Part shown: piece after piece, positions 49,555-60,124 of the stretch
Position numbering within the stretch: position 1 is the stretch's first letter
Layout: the number at the start of each line of letters is the position of its first letter
Assembly: GCA_947503555.1 (NCBI GenBank)
Contig: CANNEE010000012.1
Location: 62,001-126,000, forward strand
DNA: 64,000 nucleotides
Direction: 5' to 3'
Origin: an uncultured Shewanella sp.
GTDB taxonomy: Bacteria; Pseudomonadota; Gammaproteobacteria; Enterobacterales; Shewanellaceae
Translations under genes and position numbers: made by a program
Notes under the pieces: generated by a model
Database searches by the model: none
What the model saw: the letters and a program-made list of their open reading frames with translations, nothing else
What the model was told of the DNA's origin: nothing

Positions 49555-50094
49555 ATGGGTAGAAACATTAAAGCCTTATTAACCACCACAGCACTCTTTT
49601 TTAGTTGCCAAGCATTAGCAGATAGTGGCTGTGGGTTTGAGAAGCAACAGGAAGGCTTTATCGCAACCTGTAGTGAGGAGAAACAAGAAGTGATTTTAAC
49701 GGGTGATGTTCAGGCACAAAAGCTAGTCACAGAGCTTCCAGAGTTCAGCGATGGCTACAAAACTTACCAAGTCGATAGCCAAGCTATCGCGCCACTCAAA
49801 GCACTAACTACGCCGACTAAGATAACCGTGATCATAGGCACTTGGTGCCCTGATTGTCATAGGGAAACCCCAAGATTCATCCGTATCATGGAAGAGGTGA
49901 ACAACCCTAATATCAGTATCCAATTTATCGGTGTTGATAGAGATAAGAAAGATCCACAGGGACTTGCTGCTAACTACGATTTTCAGCGTATTCCTACTTT
50001 CATCGTTGAACAAGATGGTAAAGAGATTGGCCGTATCGTTGAGCGTCCAACTCAATCGTTAGAAAAAGATCTCGCCCAAATACTTGCCAAGTAG
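49555..50094 (+). CDS. Periplasmic thioredoxin-like protein
   Basis: 179 aa from the second ATG (49555), which has GGAG at proper spacing (8 nt); the first ATG (49549) is too close to it. Signal peptide to about CQALADS, then a thioredoxin fold with TWCPDCHRETPRF, a CPDC redox site, and the cis-Pro segment RIPTFIVEQ. Two further cysteines occur in the N-terminal part (SGCGFEKQQ, ATCSEEK). Probably a periplasmic thiol reductase or oxidase; the partner is unknown. Confidence 0.8.
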   Translation: MGRNIKALLTTTALFFSCQALADSGCGFEKQQEGFIATCSEEKQEVILTGDVQAQKLVTELPEFSDGYKTYQVDSQAIAPLKALTTPTKITVIIGTWCPDCHRETPRFIRIMEEVNNPNISIQFIGVDRDKKDPQGLAANYDFQRIPTFIVEQDGKEIGRIVERPTQSLEKDLAQILAK

Positions 50095-50105
50095 CAAATT
50101 CCAAT

Positions 50106-50131
50106 AAAAAGGCCGCTATTGCGGCCTTTTT
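50106..50131. terminator. Bidirectional terminator
   Basis: AAAAAGGCCGC - TATT - GCGGCCTTTTT between two convergent genes (thioredoxin-like and gppA). Confidence 0.9.
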
Positions 50132-50151
50132 GATTTTAAAAACAAGTCTAG

Positions 50152-51099
50152 CTAATCAGTGACTCGATTGGCTAGCATAGTCAATACGCCCTCTCTTAAG
50201 GCTCCGCCTGACAAAGCTAAATAAGGAATATTGAGCAGCTCAAATAACGCAATTAGAATTGCCACTCCAGATGCAAAGGTAGGCGCACGCTCCACATTCA
50301 ATCCATGGATATCACTCAGGTCAGGGCAACTTGAGCCAAGCACCTGAGCCTTGAGGTTATAAAGGGAGTCCAAAGTGACTACCAGCTCAAACAGAGCGCC
50401 ACCATGTTGAGCTGCTAACACTTCAATCACAGACTGTACGGCACCCGATGCTCCTACCGCGCTTTGCCAGTCCAAACTCAATAAGGTTTGCTTATGCTCG
50501 GCTAACTGCTTTGCAACATGCTCAGTCGCCATATCAAAGGCACTTGACTGATAGGGTCGTTCCACAAAAAATTGATTATTAAAAGTCACGCTGCCCATAG
50601 CAAGGCTGGTTTTAAACAGCACCTTATCTGCTTCACCGACAATAAATTCGGTGCTGGCTCCACCTATATCTATCACTAAGCGACTTGTATCGCCCGGCGT
50701 AGTGGCAGCCATTCCCTGATAAATAAACTCAGCTTCTTCTAAGCCAGAAATAACCTGAATAGGCTGACCTAAAATAGGCAGGGCTTTTTGGCAGAACTCA
50801 TCTGCGTTAGAGATACTTCTTAAGGTCGCGGTCGCAATCACTGCAACTAGCTTAGGCGAGACTTGCTCATACTCCAGTTTCTCAGCAAACATCGCCAAGC
50901 AATCGAGTCCTCGCGCCATCACCTCTTGACTTAGGCTGCCATCGGCTTGAATCCCCTCAGCTAGGCGCACTTTTCGCTTGTATTTAGCGACGATTTCAAT
51001 AGATTCAGCGGTCTCTGTAGAGTCAAACGCCCGCCGTGCCACCAGCATATTGAAGCTGTTAGAACCTAACGTGATGGCGGCAAATACAGGCGTTGTCAT
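50152..51099 (-). CDS. gppA: Ppx/GppA-family phosphatase (short form)
   Basis: Hydrolyses pppGpp to ppGpp or inorganic polyphosphate. 315 aa, the short single ASKHA-domain form rather than the 500-aa E. coli GppA. AAITLGSNSFNMLVARR is the phosphate-1 loop, LVIDIGGASTEFIVGE phosphate-2, and LALSGGALREGVL the C-terminal nucleotide-site segment. The ATG overlaps the rhlB stop by one base (TAATG), so it is coupled to rhlB; E. coli has the same neighbours. Confidence 0.9.
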   Translation of the reverse strand: MTTPVFAAITLGSNSFNMLVARRAFDSTETAESIEIVAKYKRKVRLAEGIQADGSLSQEVMARGLDCLAMFAEKLEYEQVSPKLVAVIATATLRSISNADEFCQKALPILGQPIQVISGLEEAEFIYQGMAATTPGDTSRLVIDIGGASTEFIVGEADKVLFKTSLAMGSVTFNNQFFVERPYQSSAFDMATEHVAKQLAEHKQTLLSLDWQSAVGASGAVQSVIEVLAAQHGGALFELVVTLDSLYNLKAQVLGSSCPDLSDIHGLNVERAPTFASGVAILIALFELLNIPYLALSGGALREGVLTMLANRVTD

Positions 51100-52424
51100 T
51101 ATGAATGTCTGCGGGTTCTATCGTGACGATGGCCAGTACGCCCAGTTCCACCACTGCGATGAGCACCATGAGGGCGTCCGCTGCCGCTACGCTCACGCAT
51201 ATTGCGATTATTAGCGTGTTTGCGATGGATCTTCACAGGCTTTGGAATATCATCCAGCAGCGCATCCCTATCATAGTTAGTCACAGGAATAGAGTGCTCG
51301 ATATACTCTTCAATTGCAGGGAGGTTCAAAGCATACTCTTCACAGGCAAAACTGACTGAGCTGCCTTTTTGCCCCGCGCGGCCTGTGCGGCCAATACGGT
51401 GCACATAATCTTCACAGTCATCGGGAAGATCATAGTTATAGACATGAGAAACATCCGAGATATGCAAACCTCGTGCTGCTACATCAGTGGCCACAAGAAT
51501 GTCTAGCTCACCCTTGGTGAATTTCTCTAGAATGCGCAAACGCTTCTTTTGCGGCACATCACCAGTCAGTAAGCCCACTCTATGGCCGTCACCTTCAAGC
51601 CAAGCCCAAAGGTTCTCACAGCTATGCTTAGTATTAGCAAAGACAATGGCTTTTTCAGGCCAATCTTCCTCTATCAGCGTCAGCAATAAACGCATCTTAT
51701 CTTCTTGAGAAGGGTAGAAAATCTCTTCTTTAATGTTTTTAGAGGTCTTCTCTTCTGGAGCAATCACCACCTTTTCAGGATCATTCATATGATCATAGGC
51801 GAGCTCCTGTACCTTCATCGACAGCGTGGCCGAAAACAGCATATTTAATCTGTCTTTGGCTTCGGGCATGCGTCTAAATAGGAAGCGGATATCTTTAATG
51901 AAACCAAGATCGAACATACGATCGGCTTCATCTAATACAACAGCTTGAATACCACTCAGGTTAATTACACCTTGACGTACATAATCGATAATACGGCCAG
52001 TGGTACCAATAAGAATATCTACACCTTTGTCCAGTACCTTACGCTGAACCTCATAGCTCTCACCACCATACACTATGCCAACTTTAAGGCCTGTGTGCTT
52101 CGATAATAGACGGGCATCCTTAGCGATCTGAATCGCTAACTCTCGCGTAGGGGCCATCACTATGGCTCTAGGCTGATTCACCGCTCTATTTTCTGTAGCA
52201 GGTGTAGATAATAGGTGATTAAAAGTCGCCGTCAGGAAGGCAAGGGTTTTACCCGTACCGGTTTGCGCCTGACCTGCAATATCTTTTGTTTTAAGTAAAA
52301 CCGGTAGTGATAGCGCCTGAATTGGCGTGCAATATTCAAAACCGTTCTCGTTAAGTGCTTGGATAACCTCAGGACGAAGAGGTAGATCAGCAAATTTCTG
52401 TTTAGATAAATGTGTTTCGCTCAT
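51099..52424 (-). CDS. rhlB: DEAD-box ATP-dependent RNA helicase RhlB
   Basis: RNA helicase of the RNA degradosome. 441 aa. Q motif [15 protein letters not shown], motif [12 protein letters not shown], Ia [29 protein letters not shown], and [12 protein letters not shown] are intact. The C-terminal tail (about 385-441) is rich in Arg, His and Gly, suitable for RNA binding. Divergent from trxA with about 150 bp between, as in other gammaproteobacteria. Confidence 0.96.
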   Translation of the reverse strand: MSETHLSKQKFADLPLRPEVIQALNENGFEYCTPIQALSLPVLLKTKDIAGQAQTGTGKTLAFLTATFNHLLSTPATENRAVNQPRAIVMAPTRELAIQIAKDARLLSKHTGLKVGIVYGGESYEVQRKVLDKGVDILIGTTGRIIDYVRQGVINLSGIQAVVLDEADRMFDLGFIKDIRFLFRRMPEAKDRLNMLFSATLSMKVQELAYDHMNDPEKVVIAPEEKTSKNIKEEIFYPSQEDKMRLLLTLIEEDWPEKAIVFANTKHSCENLWAWLEGDGHRVGLLTGDVPQKKRLRILEKFTKGELDILVATDVAARGLHISDVSHVYNYDLPDDCEDYVHRIGRTGRAGQKGSSVSFACEEYALNLPAIEEYIEHSIPVTNYDRDALLDDIPKPVKIHRKHANNRNMRERSGSGRPHGAHRSGGTGRTGHRHDRTRRHS

Positions 52425-52576
52425 AGCGGAAGCATACCAGTTAGGGTTGCAATAAGATACTCAATCGTTTGAAATAGCGACAATATAAACACTATGGCTT
52501 GAAAAGCCAAAATACCGTCCCAATATACAGGTTAAGCCATTAACAAACCAGAGATGGCAAACAAACGGAGAACATC

Positions 52577-52903
52577 ATGAGCGATAAAATTGTATACCTA
52601 AGCGATGACAGCTTTGAAAACGACGTACTAAAATCTGAACAGCCTGTTATTGTTGATTTTTGGGCAGAATGGTGCGGACCATGTAAAATGATCGCCCCAA
52701 TTCTAGACGACGTTGCTGAAGAGTACGCAGGTAAAGTGACTATCGCTAAGCTGAACGTTGACCAAAACACAGTATCGCCTGGTAAGTATGGTGTACGTGG
52801 TATCCCTACATTGCTGATGTTTAAAGGCGGTGAGCTAGTTGCTACCAAAGTTGGAGCACTATCTAAGACTCAATTAAAAGAGTTCATTGACGCACAAATC
52901 TAA
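52577..52903 (+). CDS. trxA: Thioredoxin 1
   Basis: Cytosolic dithiol reductase. 108 aa with the [15 protein letters not shown] active site and the cis-Pro loop [13 protein letters not shown]. Ribosome site GGAG. Lies between divergent rhlB and downstream rho, the conserved arrangement. Confidence 0.97.
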   Translation: MSDKIVYLSDDSFENDVLKSEQPVIVDFWAEWCGPCKMIAPILDDVAEEYAGKVTIAKLNVDQNTVSPGKYGVRGIPTLLMFKGGELVATKVGALSKTQLKEFIDAQI

Positions 52904-53149
52904 ACTTAAGTGAGTCAAAATAAGCTAAATTTAGCGCAATTTAGCTGCAATCAGTGATTCTCGGCACAGGTTATCGATAAATTTGTGCTGAGAGCCGCTA
53001 AATCTCTGGACGCCCCGCAAAGTTAGTGCTACTTTAATAACCAGATTTTTCAAACAACCACTTCACGCTGTTCGATCTAAAACCCCTATATAAAGAGCTT
53101 TACTGATTGAACGCAGTCAACTTTGTCGCGTAAAACAAGACCCACCAAG
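52904..53149 (+). other. Leader region of rho
   Basis: About 245 bp between trxA and rho. In E. coli this leader mediates autoregulation by Rho. No intrinsic terminator or peptide ORF was identified here. Confidence 0.4.
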
Positions 53150-54415
53150 ATGAATTTATCAGAATTAAAAAATAAGTCGATTTCAGACTTAGTCTCTCTA
53201 GCCGAAAGTATGAAGCTTGAAAATATGGCCCGCGCACGTAAGCAGGACATCATTTTCTCTATCCTAAAAGCCCACGCCAAGAGCGGTGAAGATATCTTCG
53301 GCGGCGGTGTACTCGAAATTCTACAAGATGGCTTTGGCTTTCTACGTAGTGCAGACGGCTCATACCTAGCAGGCCCTGATGATATCTATGTATCACCTAG
53401 CCAAATTCGCCGCTTCAACATGCGTACTGGTGATACCATTTTTGGTAAGATTCGCCCGCCTAAAGAAGGTGAGCGTTATTTTGCGCTATTAAAAGTGGCT
53501 GAAGTCAACTTTGACAAGCCTGAAAACTCACGCAATAAGATTCTATTTGAAAACCTAACGCCACTGCATGCAGAAGACAGATTACGCATGGAGCGTGGTA
53601 ACGGTTCTACCGAAGATATTACTTCACGTATTCTCGATCTTTGTTCGCCAATCGGTAAAGGCCAACGTGGTTTGATTGTTGCACCACCAAAAGCAGGTAA
53701 AACACTACTGCTACAAAACATGGCGCAGAGCATTACCTATAACAACCCAGAAGTTGTGCTTATGGTTCTGCTGATCGACGAGCGTCCTGAGGAAGTGACA
53801 GAAATGCAGCGCATGGTAAAAGGCGAAGTAATCGCTTCGACCTTTGATGAGCCAGCAAGCCGTCACGTACAAGTTGCAGAGATGGTGATTGAGAAGGCTA
53901 AGCGTCTAGTTGAGCACAAGAAAGACGTCGTTATTCTACTAGACTCTATTACCCGCCTAGCACGAGCTTATAACACTGTGATTCCATCATCGGGTAAAGT
54001 GTTAACCGGTGGTGTAGATGCGAACGCACTGCATCGTCCAAAGCGCTTCTTCGGTGCTGCACGTAATATCGAAAACGGCGGTAGCTTAACCATTATCGCT
54101 ACAGCGCTAGTAGAAACTGGCTCTAAGATGGATGAGGTTATCTACGAAGAGTTTAAAGGTACGGGTAACCAAGAGCTTCACCTTTCTCGTAAAGCTGCTG
54201 AAAAACGTGTCTTCCCTGCTATCGACTTTAACCGCTCTGGTACCCGTCGTGAAGAGAAGCTTACCACGCCAGATGAGCTACAGAAGATGTGGATTCTACG
54301 CAAGATCCTTAACCCTATGGATGAGGTGAGCGGCATGGAATTCCTAATCGATAAACTAGCTATGACTAAGACAAACGATGAGTTCTTTACTGCGATGAAG
54401 CGTGCTAAGTCTTAA
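53150..54415 (+). CDS. rho: Transcription termination factor Rho
   Basis: Hexameric RNA-dependent ATPase that ends transcription. 421 aa from the ATG at 53150 ([15 protein letters not shown]), the conserved start; a GTC-adjacent upstream start at 53123 is rejected. RNA-binding OB-fold ([15 protein letters not shown]), Walker [14 protein letters not shown], Walker [17 protein letters not shown] and the secondary-site [20 protein letters not shown] are all present. A strong terminator follows. Confidence 0.97.
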   Translation: MNLSELKNKSISDLVSLAESMKLENMARARKQDIIFSILKAHAKSGEDIFGGGVLEILQDGFGFLRSADGSYLAGPDDIYVSPSQIRRFNMRTGDTIFGKIRPPKEGERYFALLKVAEVNFDKPENSRNKILFENLTPLHAEDRLRMERGNGSTEDITSRILDLCSPIGKGQRGLIVAPPKAGKTLLLQNMAQSITYNNPEVVLMVLLIDERPEEVTEMQRMVKGEVIASTFDEPASRHVQVAEMVIEKAKRLVEHKKDVVILLDSITRLARAYNTVIPSSGKVLTGGVDANALHRPKRFFGAARNIENGGSLTIIATALVETGSKMDEVIYEEFKGTGNQELHLSRKAAEKRVFPAIDFNRSGTRREEKLTTPDELQKMWILRKILNPMDEVSGMEFLIDKLAMTKTNDEFFTAMKRAKS

Positions 54416-54441
54416 TAAGGCTTAAAAAACATTCATTTAAA

Positions 54442-54466
54442 AAGCCGCTGAGAAGCGGCTTTTTTA
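54442..54466 (+). terminator. Intrinsic terminator after rho
   Basis: AAGCCGCT - loop - AGCGGCTTTTTT, 27 bp after the rho stop. Confidence 0.9.
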
Positions 54467-54554
54467 TTGGTTAGCATTTGCTTACGACATATCAGATAAA
54501 GCCATAATCGAGTATTAGCAGCAAAGAGCAACTCAACAGGTATTACACATAATA

Positions 54555-54585
54555 AAAAGCCGAGTAGCGTAACTACTCGGCTTTT
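54555..54585. terminator. Intrinsic terminator for the metalloprotease gene (minus), bidirectional
   Basis: Perfect 13-bp inverted repeat AAAAGCCGAGTAG / CTACTCGGCTTTT with a 5-nt loop, 51 bp beyond the stop of the minus-strand metalloprotease gene. Confidence 0.9.
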
Positions 54586-54635
54586 ATTTAATTTAACCGC
54601 TTAAGTTAAATTGGCCTATCTGCTCAGTTCAACAA

Positions 54636-57600
54636 TTATGAACCCGAGTATGTAGGTAATTGCTGGAATGCACGACGGAATTCAACATACTTGTTTGAAG
54701 ACCATAGACGCAATACAGCTGGGTCATAATCATATAGCTCTTTATGCTTCGCATATGAACTGATTCGATTATTAGATGTTACTGCATCACCATAAATCTG
54801 CGCCAAATTCTTCAGTGCAGGCAAGTCTTCTTCATCGAACTTATCAAACGATTGAGTCAATGCTACTTCTAGGTTCTTCTGAGGCGTACACTTGCGGTCT
54901 AAGCGTTGAGCTTCAGTTTCCCCATCTACTTCTAAACGTAGACAAGTTTCGCCAGTATCTTCATCCGTGTACTTTTTAAACTCATTTCTAAAGACAAAGA
55001 ATCGAGCAAAACCAGTGGTGTTAGCAAATAGATCAAGTACGTCTTTATCACCTACCGCAATCAAACGAGCTTCATGCACATCACGGGTATCTTTAAATAC
55101 TGAGATTGCATTACGTACACGATATGGCGCCTTACCTAGTTTCTCAACCATGGTTAATTGCTCAGGAGTATAAAGGGCACGGGTTGCCATAGCTTGCGCT
55201 AAAGAGTTACGTCTAGTCGCAACATAGTTTCTCGCTTTCCAAGAGAAAGGAATACCATCATTTAAGTCCACAAATGGACCTGCGGTGCGTAAACTAATGC
55301 CATCAACTAAACCTTGAGCATTATCGGTCAAGCCATACTCAGCCGCACGAGCGTGCACCACTAGGTTTTTCAGCAATGCTGCAAAATATGGTGTCGGCGT
55401 ATCAGGCTGGCTAGGATCGAACCAGTAGTTCAGTTCATCACCAGGAGTGAGCTGGAAGAAACGCTTCATTGGCCATAGATATTGAGGCGCATTGTCAATG
55501 TGCTTCCCTAAAGAAGGCATATAGCGCTCTTTGGTCTCAACATAATTGCCATCTTTATCAACAAAGACTTTCTGACGCGCACCAGGGTTTCCGCTTAAGT
55601 AAGACAAGTGAGAATATAGGCGCTCTACCTGACCATCGATATCAATCAAAGATAAGCTAGAGTTCTCAGTTGCTACATATGGACTATCACGCTTAACCAA
55701 CATTTGTGCAGCAAGTAATTTATCAGGCCACACACCTAGCTGATCAACTGAAGACACAGAGTTCTGATAAGGGTTGTTCGCTTGAATGCTGGCTTCCATA
55801 CGGCCATCACGGGTTTGTGAGCGCACTTGGATTTCATTCGCTTGGCCCTTAAGAACCGTAACTAACTCTTCATCATAGCAGCTCGTCGGCACCGGACGGT
55901 TTTCATTCATCGCAGGGCCATAAGTACGCCACAAATCTGATAACGTCGCAAAACGGAATCTGTTTGGCACACCAGGTACACCAGAGATCTCTTCAAGCTC
56001 ACAGACTTGATCTGGCTGCTCTAGCACATCCAAGAAGAAGTCAGCAGCAACAAGAGCGGCATCGTAGGTGCTACAAAGGTTTTTCAAGGTTGCACTCAAG
56101 CCATCATAGTTACCATTGCGAGGGCAGCTATTAGCATAAATCTGGCTAAATACTCGGCCATTAGTGTTACTCACACCTAGGTAACGCGCGAATAGATAAT
56201 CGATCTCTTCTACGTTCTCGATGACATCACGAATTTGTGAGAACTCGCTCCAACGGTTCAAGAAATAGTTGAATTGATGGAACTGGTAGAAGCTTTGACG
56301 ATCATTACGTTGGTTAGCTGTCTCATAGCTATCCTTATAACGCTGAATACGGAATTCAGTGAGCTCTTTAATATCTGTACCTTCATCGAAACGGTTGCAG
56401 ATAACTGACGTAGTGGTGTGCTCATCGGTGCAGAAGTTATATTGCTTAAGTGTCGCGTTGCTCTCTTCACCCACTTCTTTAGCTACATTATCACGCATGT
56501 ACTGTACAGTACCGCGAGGATACGCATCAAAGTCCTTACGCAGCGTCTCATCTAGCTTAGCTAGACTGATAAATTGAGACGTTGCTTCGCTGTCCGCATC
56601 CTTGGCAGGAATAACAGCTTCTAATTCACGACCATAACCAAATCGCAGTGCCGCGATATCATACTTACCATAGATAGGTAGCTCATCAAAAATAGAGCCT
56701 GCATAATCCATTACGGAGCTATACGCTGGTGCTTTCTTTAGACCTAAATCTTCCAACTCTTCTTCTTGATAGAAGTTAGCTTTGTCTACAGAACCCATAA
56801 AGTTATGGCGCAGACCTAAGTTATGTCCTAACTCATGAACAAGTGTCGAACGGTACATATGAGCAGAGATTGCATCGGCCGCAAGCTTTTGCTGCTCTGC
56901 CGTCAAATCATTCCACTTCTTCAGCTTGGTATTCATTTTGTCAGCGTAATCAGCATCGTCTTCATTTAGACCTGAGTTATCAAAGAAGCCACCTTTCTCA
57001 TAATCTAGGCCTTCTACCAAGCCTTTAGACTGAGTGCTGACCCACATAAACTCTTCTGCGTACACGTTTTGTTCTGACAATTTATGTAAACGCGTTTGAT
57101 GCTTAGCAAATGCTTGGTCTTCTAACTTGGCGTGATTAAGAGACAAGGTTACATGAGATGTATCATCAGCCTGTAACTGCTTTTCAAATATTCCACCTGC
57201 TACCTGATGCATTTCAGCATCAGAAAGTGAAGGAATATCTAAGGCTTCTCCGCGACCTTCAGCAAGAATATTTGCAAACGCTTGAGTTTCTGCATCTAGC
57301 TTAGGCGCCTCTTCACCATCTGCTTTTGGTGGTGTTGGCGGCGTATACTCATCAGGGCGTTTAATCTCTTGACGATTATACAGTTGAACTAGTTTGTTCC
57401 ATGTACGGCGACTCGCGGCACGGATAACACCGGCATACTGGTTCACGTGAGCATGTACAATTTCACCCGTTAATGGGTTGGTTGCAGAAGGGCCATAACC
57501 AAGCAAACCATTATCAACAGGGTCTGTGACTAAGTTAATCACATTACGGCGTAAGTCACCCGGATGTAGAATCTCGTTAGGATCCGCAAAAGTCGCTTTC

Positions 57601-58601
57601 GCTGTTGGGTTAACGATCTTAATCGTTGGCACACCAGTATCTTTCAATACCTTGTTAATATCGGCTATCGCCTTGATAGTCGTATCTAAAAATATTTTAC
57701 TATCTGGCTCAAAGTAGCTATCGCTTAGATAGTAATCTATCGATTCCAGCTCAGGGTTAAAACGGTTGACTAAGTTATAGGTGTAACCTTGTACATTCGC
57801 TTCACCTGTTGCTGTGCGCTTAGATTTTTCATCCTTAAAAAAACCATAAAATGCTTGATCACGACCAGGATAGTGAACAGTCTTGTAGTCTTTGCTCGTT
57901 AGGTTATCGAGTTTAACCAGTGAATAGAAAAAACGTGTTTTAAAATTAGTATTTTCTAAACCGCCAAACTGATATTGATCCTGAGGATCTGCTTTGAAAT
58001 AACGCTCTACTTCAACGTTAATGACACCTTCTTTAGGGTCATACTCGTAATGAACTATCTTAGGCTCGGCAACTTCTTCAACATTAGGAGCAGTAAACCA
58101 AGTATTTACCGCACTGTTATTCAGCGGCTTGATTTTTTCATAATCAGGTACGAAGTGTGTCGCATCGGTCCATTTGCGATCTTCATCTTGGTTAATTTCT
58201 TCCTTGTTCGTACACTCATCATAATCATTTAAACGACAACGATACTCACGAAACTCTCCGGGAATACTCAGTATTGGCGCTTTGTTAATTTCAGAATTCC
58301 AGCGGCTCTCTTGTCCCTCGGTCAGTTTATCTCTATCGACTTCACTCACCATGATACCGTTAAACTCATCGAAGCTTAAGGTAACAAGTTTAGGCTCTCC
58401 TTGGAAAAAGCCGCGCTGGGTAATAGCATATCTTGGCGTATTACCAGTAGATGGCATGTATAACCAAAGTGACTTGGTATCTAAAGAGTCAACAGTGATT
58501 TCTTCTGCTGGTCGCTCATAAGCATCATAAGGCCTTTTTTCGGCACCGCAACCAGCGAGAAGCACGCCAATTGTCGATGCTAAGGCTAATTTCTTAAACA
58601 T
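54636..58601 (-). CDS. Large lipoprotein metzincin-type zinc metalloprotease, copy 1
   Basis: 1321 aa. It starts with a lipoprotein signal (MFKKLALASTIGVLLAGC), so it is membrane-anchored outside the cytoplasm. The zinc site HELGHNLGLRHNF (near residue 590) has the extended HExxHxxGxxH of metzincins, and SSVMDYAG about 40 residues later is a candidate Met-turn. The architecture (long N-terminal domain, catalytic core, long C-terminal helical region) fits the DUF5117/DUF4953 zinc-dependent metalloprotease family. It lies 19 bp downstream of a beta-barrel gene on the same strand and is paralogous to the gene at 60125-63679. Substrate unknown. Confidence 0.85.
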   Translation of the reverse strand: MFKKLALASTIGVLLAGCGAEKRPYDAYERPAEEITVDSLDTKSLWLYMPSTGNTPRYAITQRGFFQGEPKLVTLSFDEFNGIMVSEVDRDKLTEGQESRWNSEINKAPILSIPGEFREYRCRLNDYDECTNKEEINQDEDRKWTDATHFVPDYEKIKPLNNSAVNTWFTAPNVEEVAEPKIVHYEYDPKEGVINVEVERYFKADPQDQYQFGGLENTNFKTRFFYSLVKLDNLTSKDYKTVHYPGRDQAFYGFFKDEKSKRTATGEANVQGYTYNLVNRFNPELESIDYYLSDSYFEPDSKIFLDTTIKAIADINKVLKDTGVPTIKIVNPTAKATFADPNEILHPGDLRRNVINLVTDPVDNGLLGYGPSATNPLTGEIVHAHVNQYAGVIRAASRRTWNKLVQLYNRQEIKRPDEYTPPTPPKADGEEAPKLDAETQAFANILAEGRGEALDIPSLSDAEMHQVAGGIFEKQLQADDTSHVTLSLNHAKLEDQAFAKHQTRLHKLSEQNVYAEEFMWVSTQSKGLVEGLDYEKGGFFDNSGLNEDDADYADKMNTKLKKWNDLTAEQQKLAADAISAHMYRSTLVHELGHNLGLRHNFMGSVDKANFYQEEELEDLGLKKAPAYSSVMDYAGSIFDELPIYGKYDIAALRFGYGRELEAVIPAKDADSEATSQFISLAKLDETLRKDFDAYPRGTVQYMRDNVAKEVGEESNATLKQYNFCTDEHTTTSVICNRFDEGTDIKELTEFRIQRYKDSYETANQRNDRQSFYQFHQFNYFLNRWSEFSQIRDVIENVEEIDYLFARYLGVSNTNGRVFSQIYANSCPRNGNYDGLSATLKNLCSTYDAALVAADFFLDVLEQPDQVCELEEISGVPGVPNRFRFATLSDLWRTYGPAMNENRPVPTSCYDEELVTVLKGQANEIQVRSQTRDGRMEASIQANNPYQNSVSSVDQLGVWPDKLLAAQMLVKRDSPYVATENSSLSLIDIDGQVERLYSHLSYLSGNPGARQKVFVDKDGNYVETKERYMPSLGKHIDNAPQYLWPMKRFFQLTPGDELNYWFDPSQPDTPTPYFAALLKNLVVHARAAEYGLTDNAQGLVDGISLRTAGPFVDLNDGIPFSWKARNYVATRRNSLAQAMATRALYTPEQLTMVEKLGKAPYRVRNAISVFKDTRDVHEARLIAVGDKDVLDLFANTTGFARFFVFRNEFKKYTDEDTGETCLRLEVDGETEAQRLDRKCTPQKNLEVALTQSFDKFDEEDLPALKNLAQIYGDAVTSNNRISSYAKHKELYDYDPAVLRLWSSNKYVEFRRAFQQLPTYSGS

Positions 58602-58620
58602 CTTATTTTCCTTATAATAA

Positions 58621-59460
58621 TTAAAGTTTATAGTTGACTGTCAGATAGAAATTAATCTTATCTAGGTCAAACAAATCATCGACTGGATGCGGTCCCTGTT
58701 CAGGGTTCGCATAACTGGTGCTATTGGAAATGCCATAGGCAAAATCCAAGTCATCGTTCCATTGATAACCAAATTGCGCACTGTAATAGACACTTGGAGA
58801 ATAACTTGAATTGTTATATTTCAAGGTTTTACGATAAGTGACGGCACCACTAAAAGACCAATCGTCTAAAAAGTAATAATCCAATGAAAGCGTATTACTA
58901 AAACGATATTCATCTAATACCCGCTTACCAGCCGTTTCAAACTCATGAAAATTCTTTTGAACTCTTATGTAGTCATTTAGGTATAAACCGTCGATGTAGT
59001 TATCAAGTACAAATGAGAACCTCACACTCGCTCTAAGTGCAAAATCCAAATCTTGTCGCTGAGATTCTTTAGAAGTCGGAAAAATTGCCCTTACAGAGCC
59101 ATTCATCTTGATTTTGTCATGGGGATTCCACAGGTTATTTTGCGACACAGTAAGCGAAGTGTCATACAAGAAGTCCCCTTGTCGAAGATAGTCATCCGCA
59201 TCACTTACATGGTGCCCACCAACGATCAACTGTAAACGCGTATCTTGCGCTAACCTGTAACGAATAATCGCCGTTAATGAAGCATCACGATTGGCTAATG
59301 CCTGGCTATCGGCATAATTATTCTTTGAATAATTAGCGCTTAAAAAGCCTGACCATCTATTTTTATCTTCTGCATCCCAGCGGTCTTGAACATTTTCTGC
59401 ATAGGAATATGCAGAGGCAATCGCTAATAAAATAGCGAACACCGAATATAATATTCTCAT
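58621..59460 (-). CDS. Outer-membrane beta-barrel protein beside metalloprotease copy 1
   Basis: 279 aa with a signal peptide (MRILYSVFAILLAIASAYSYAE). The rest alternates polar and aromatic/hydrophobic residues in short strands (LTAIIRYRLAQDTRLQLIVGG, then SVYYSAQFGYQWNDD) and ends in FYLTVNYKL, consistent with an outer-membrane barrel of about 10-12 strands. No family assigned. Only 19 bp separate it from the protease gene, so they form one transcription unit. A related C-terminus precedes the second protease. Confidence 0.75.
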   Translation of the reverse strand: MRILYSVFAILLAIASAYSYAENVQDRWDAEDKNRWSGFLSANYSKNNYADSQALANRDASLTAIIRYRLAQDTRLQLIVGGHHVSDADDYLRQGDFLYDTSLTVSQNNLWNPHDKIKMNGSVRAIFPTSKESQRQDLDFALRASVRFSFVLDNYIDGLYLNDYIRVQKNFHEFETAGKRVLDEYRFSNTLSLDYYFLDDWSFSGAVTYRKTLKYNNSSYSPSVYYSAQFGYQWNDDLDFAYGISNSTSYANPEQGPHPVDDLFDLDKINFYLTVNYKL

Positions 59461-60070
59461 AGTCTCTGACCCGTTTATTATTTAATAGAACTAACTACGA
59501 TGAAAACCACAAGGAATACATAAACGATTCCTTAATAACATGTGTAATTAGGGGCGAAAATATTATCCACACCAAAAACAAGAGGCAAATACAAAATTTA
59601 AACTTTGTAACTTTTGTGCCTCATTTATATAAAAAATGTGATTTAAAACAGAATTGACAACAAAAATCAAACATGGCAGAAGTAAGCAAAAAACAATTAA
59701 GCAACAATAGCACCCTAAAAGCCACCAAAAAATTAACGCTTACAACAAAAAGCAAACAAACCCATGACGTATTGTAAGGTTAAACCATTAAGCTCACTTT
59801 TTATGCCATAAAGGTAAAACCATCACTATCCATATAAAAAAACAAAGCAGTTATTATTAAAGATTTACTTCACAAGCTTAAAAAAAGAAACTCTATAACC
59901 ACATAATAAAAAAAGACATATATATAGCACGCCACTCTGTTTAAATATAAAAGATGTAACAACCAAGCTTTAAATACAAACAAGAAAAATAGATTTATAC
60001 CGTATTCACGACGTAAAATAAGTGTTAATTGAAATGGAAGATTTGAAAATATTGCTAGTTGTAGAAATAA
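59461..60070. other. AT-rich gap between the two barrel-protease modules
   Basis: About 610 bp, clearly more AT-rich than its surroundings. It should contain the promoter of the downstream barrel gene. I see no convincing gene: the one open frame on the minus strand (59870-60088) is a run of Leu/Phe/Tyr with no ribosome site and overlaps the terminator. Nothing else recognised. Confidence 0.5.
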
Positions 60071-60107
60071 AAAAGCCAGCAACTTCAACTTGAGCTGCTG
60101 GCTTTTT
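60071..60107 (-). terminator. Intrinsic terminator for metalloprotease copy 2
   Basis: AAAAGCCAGCA (60071-60081) pairs with TGCTGGCTTTTT (60096-60107); on the minus strand the hairpin is followed by a T-run. It lies 18 bp past the stop codon. Confidence 0.85.
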
Positions 60108-60124
60108 ACAACTGATAAATAATT

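Noticed and set aside
59870-60088. Minus-strand ORF rich in Leu, Phe and Tyr in the AT-rich gap
   Set aside because: Composition of random AT-rich DNA, no ribosome site, and it overlaps the terminator of metalloprotease copy 2.
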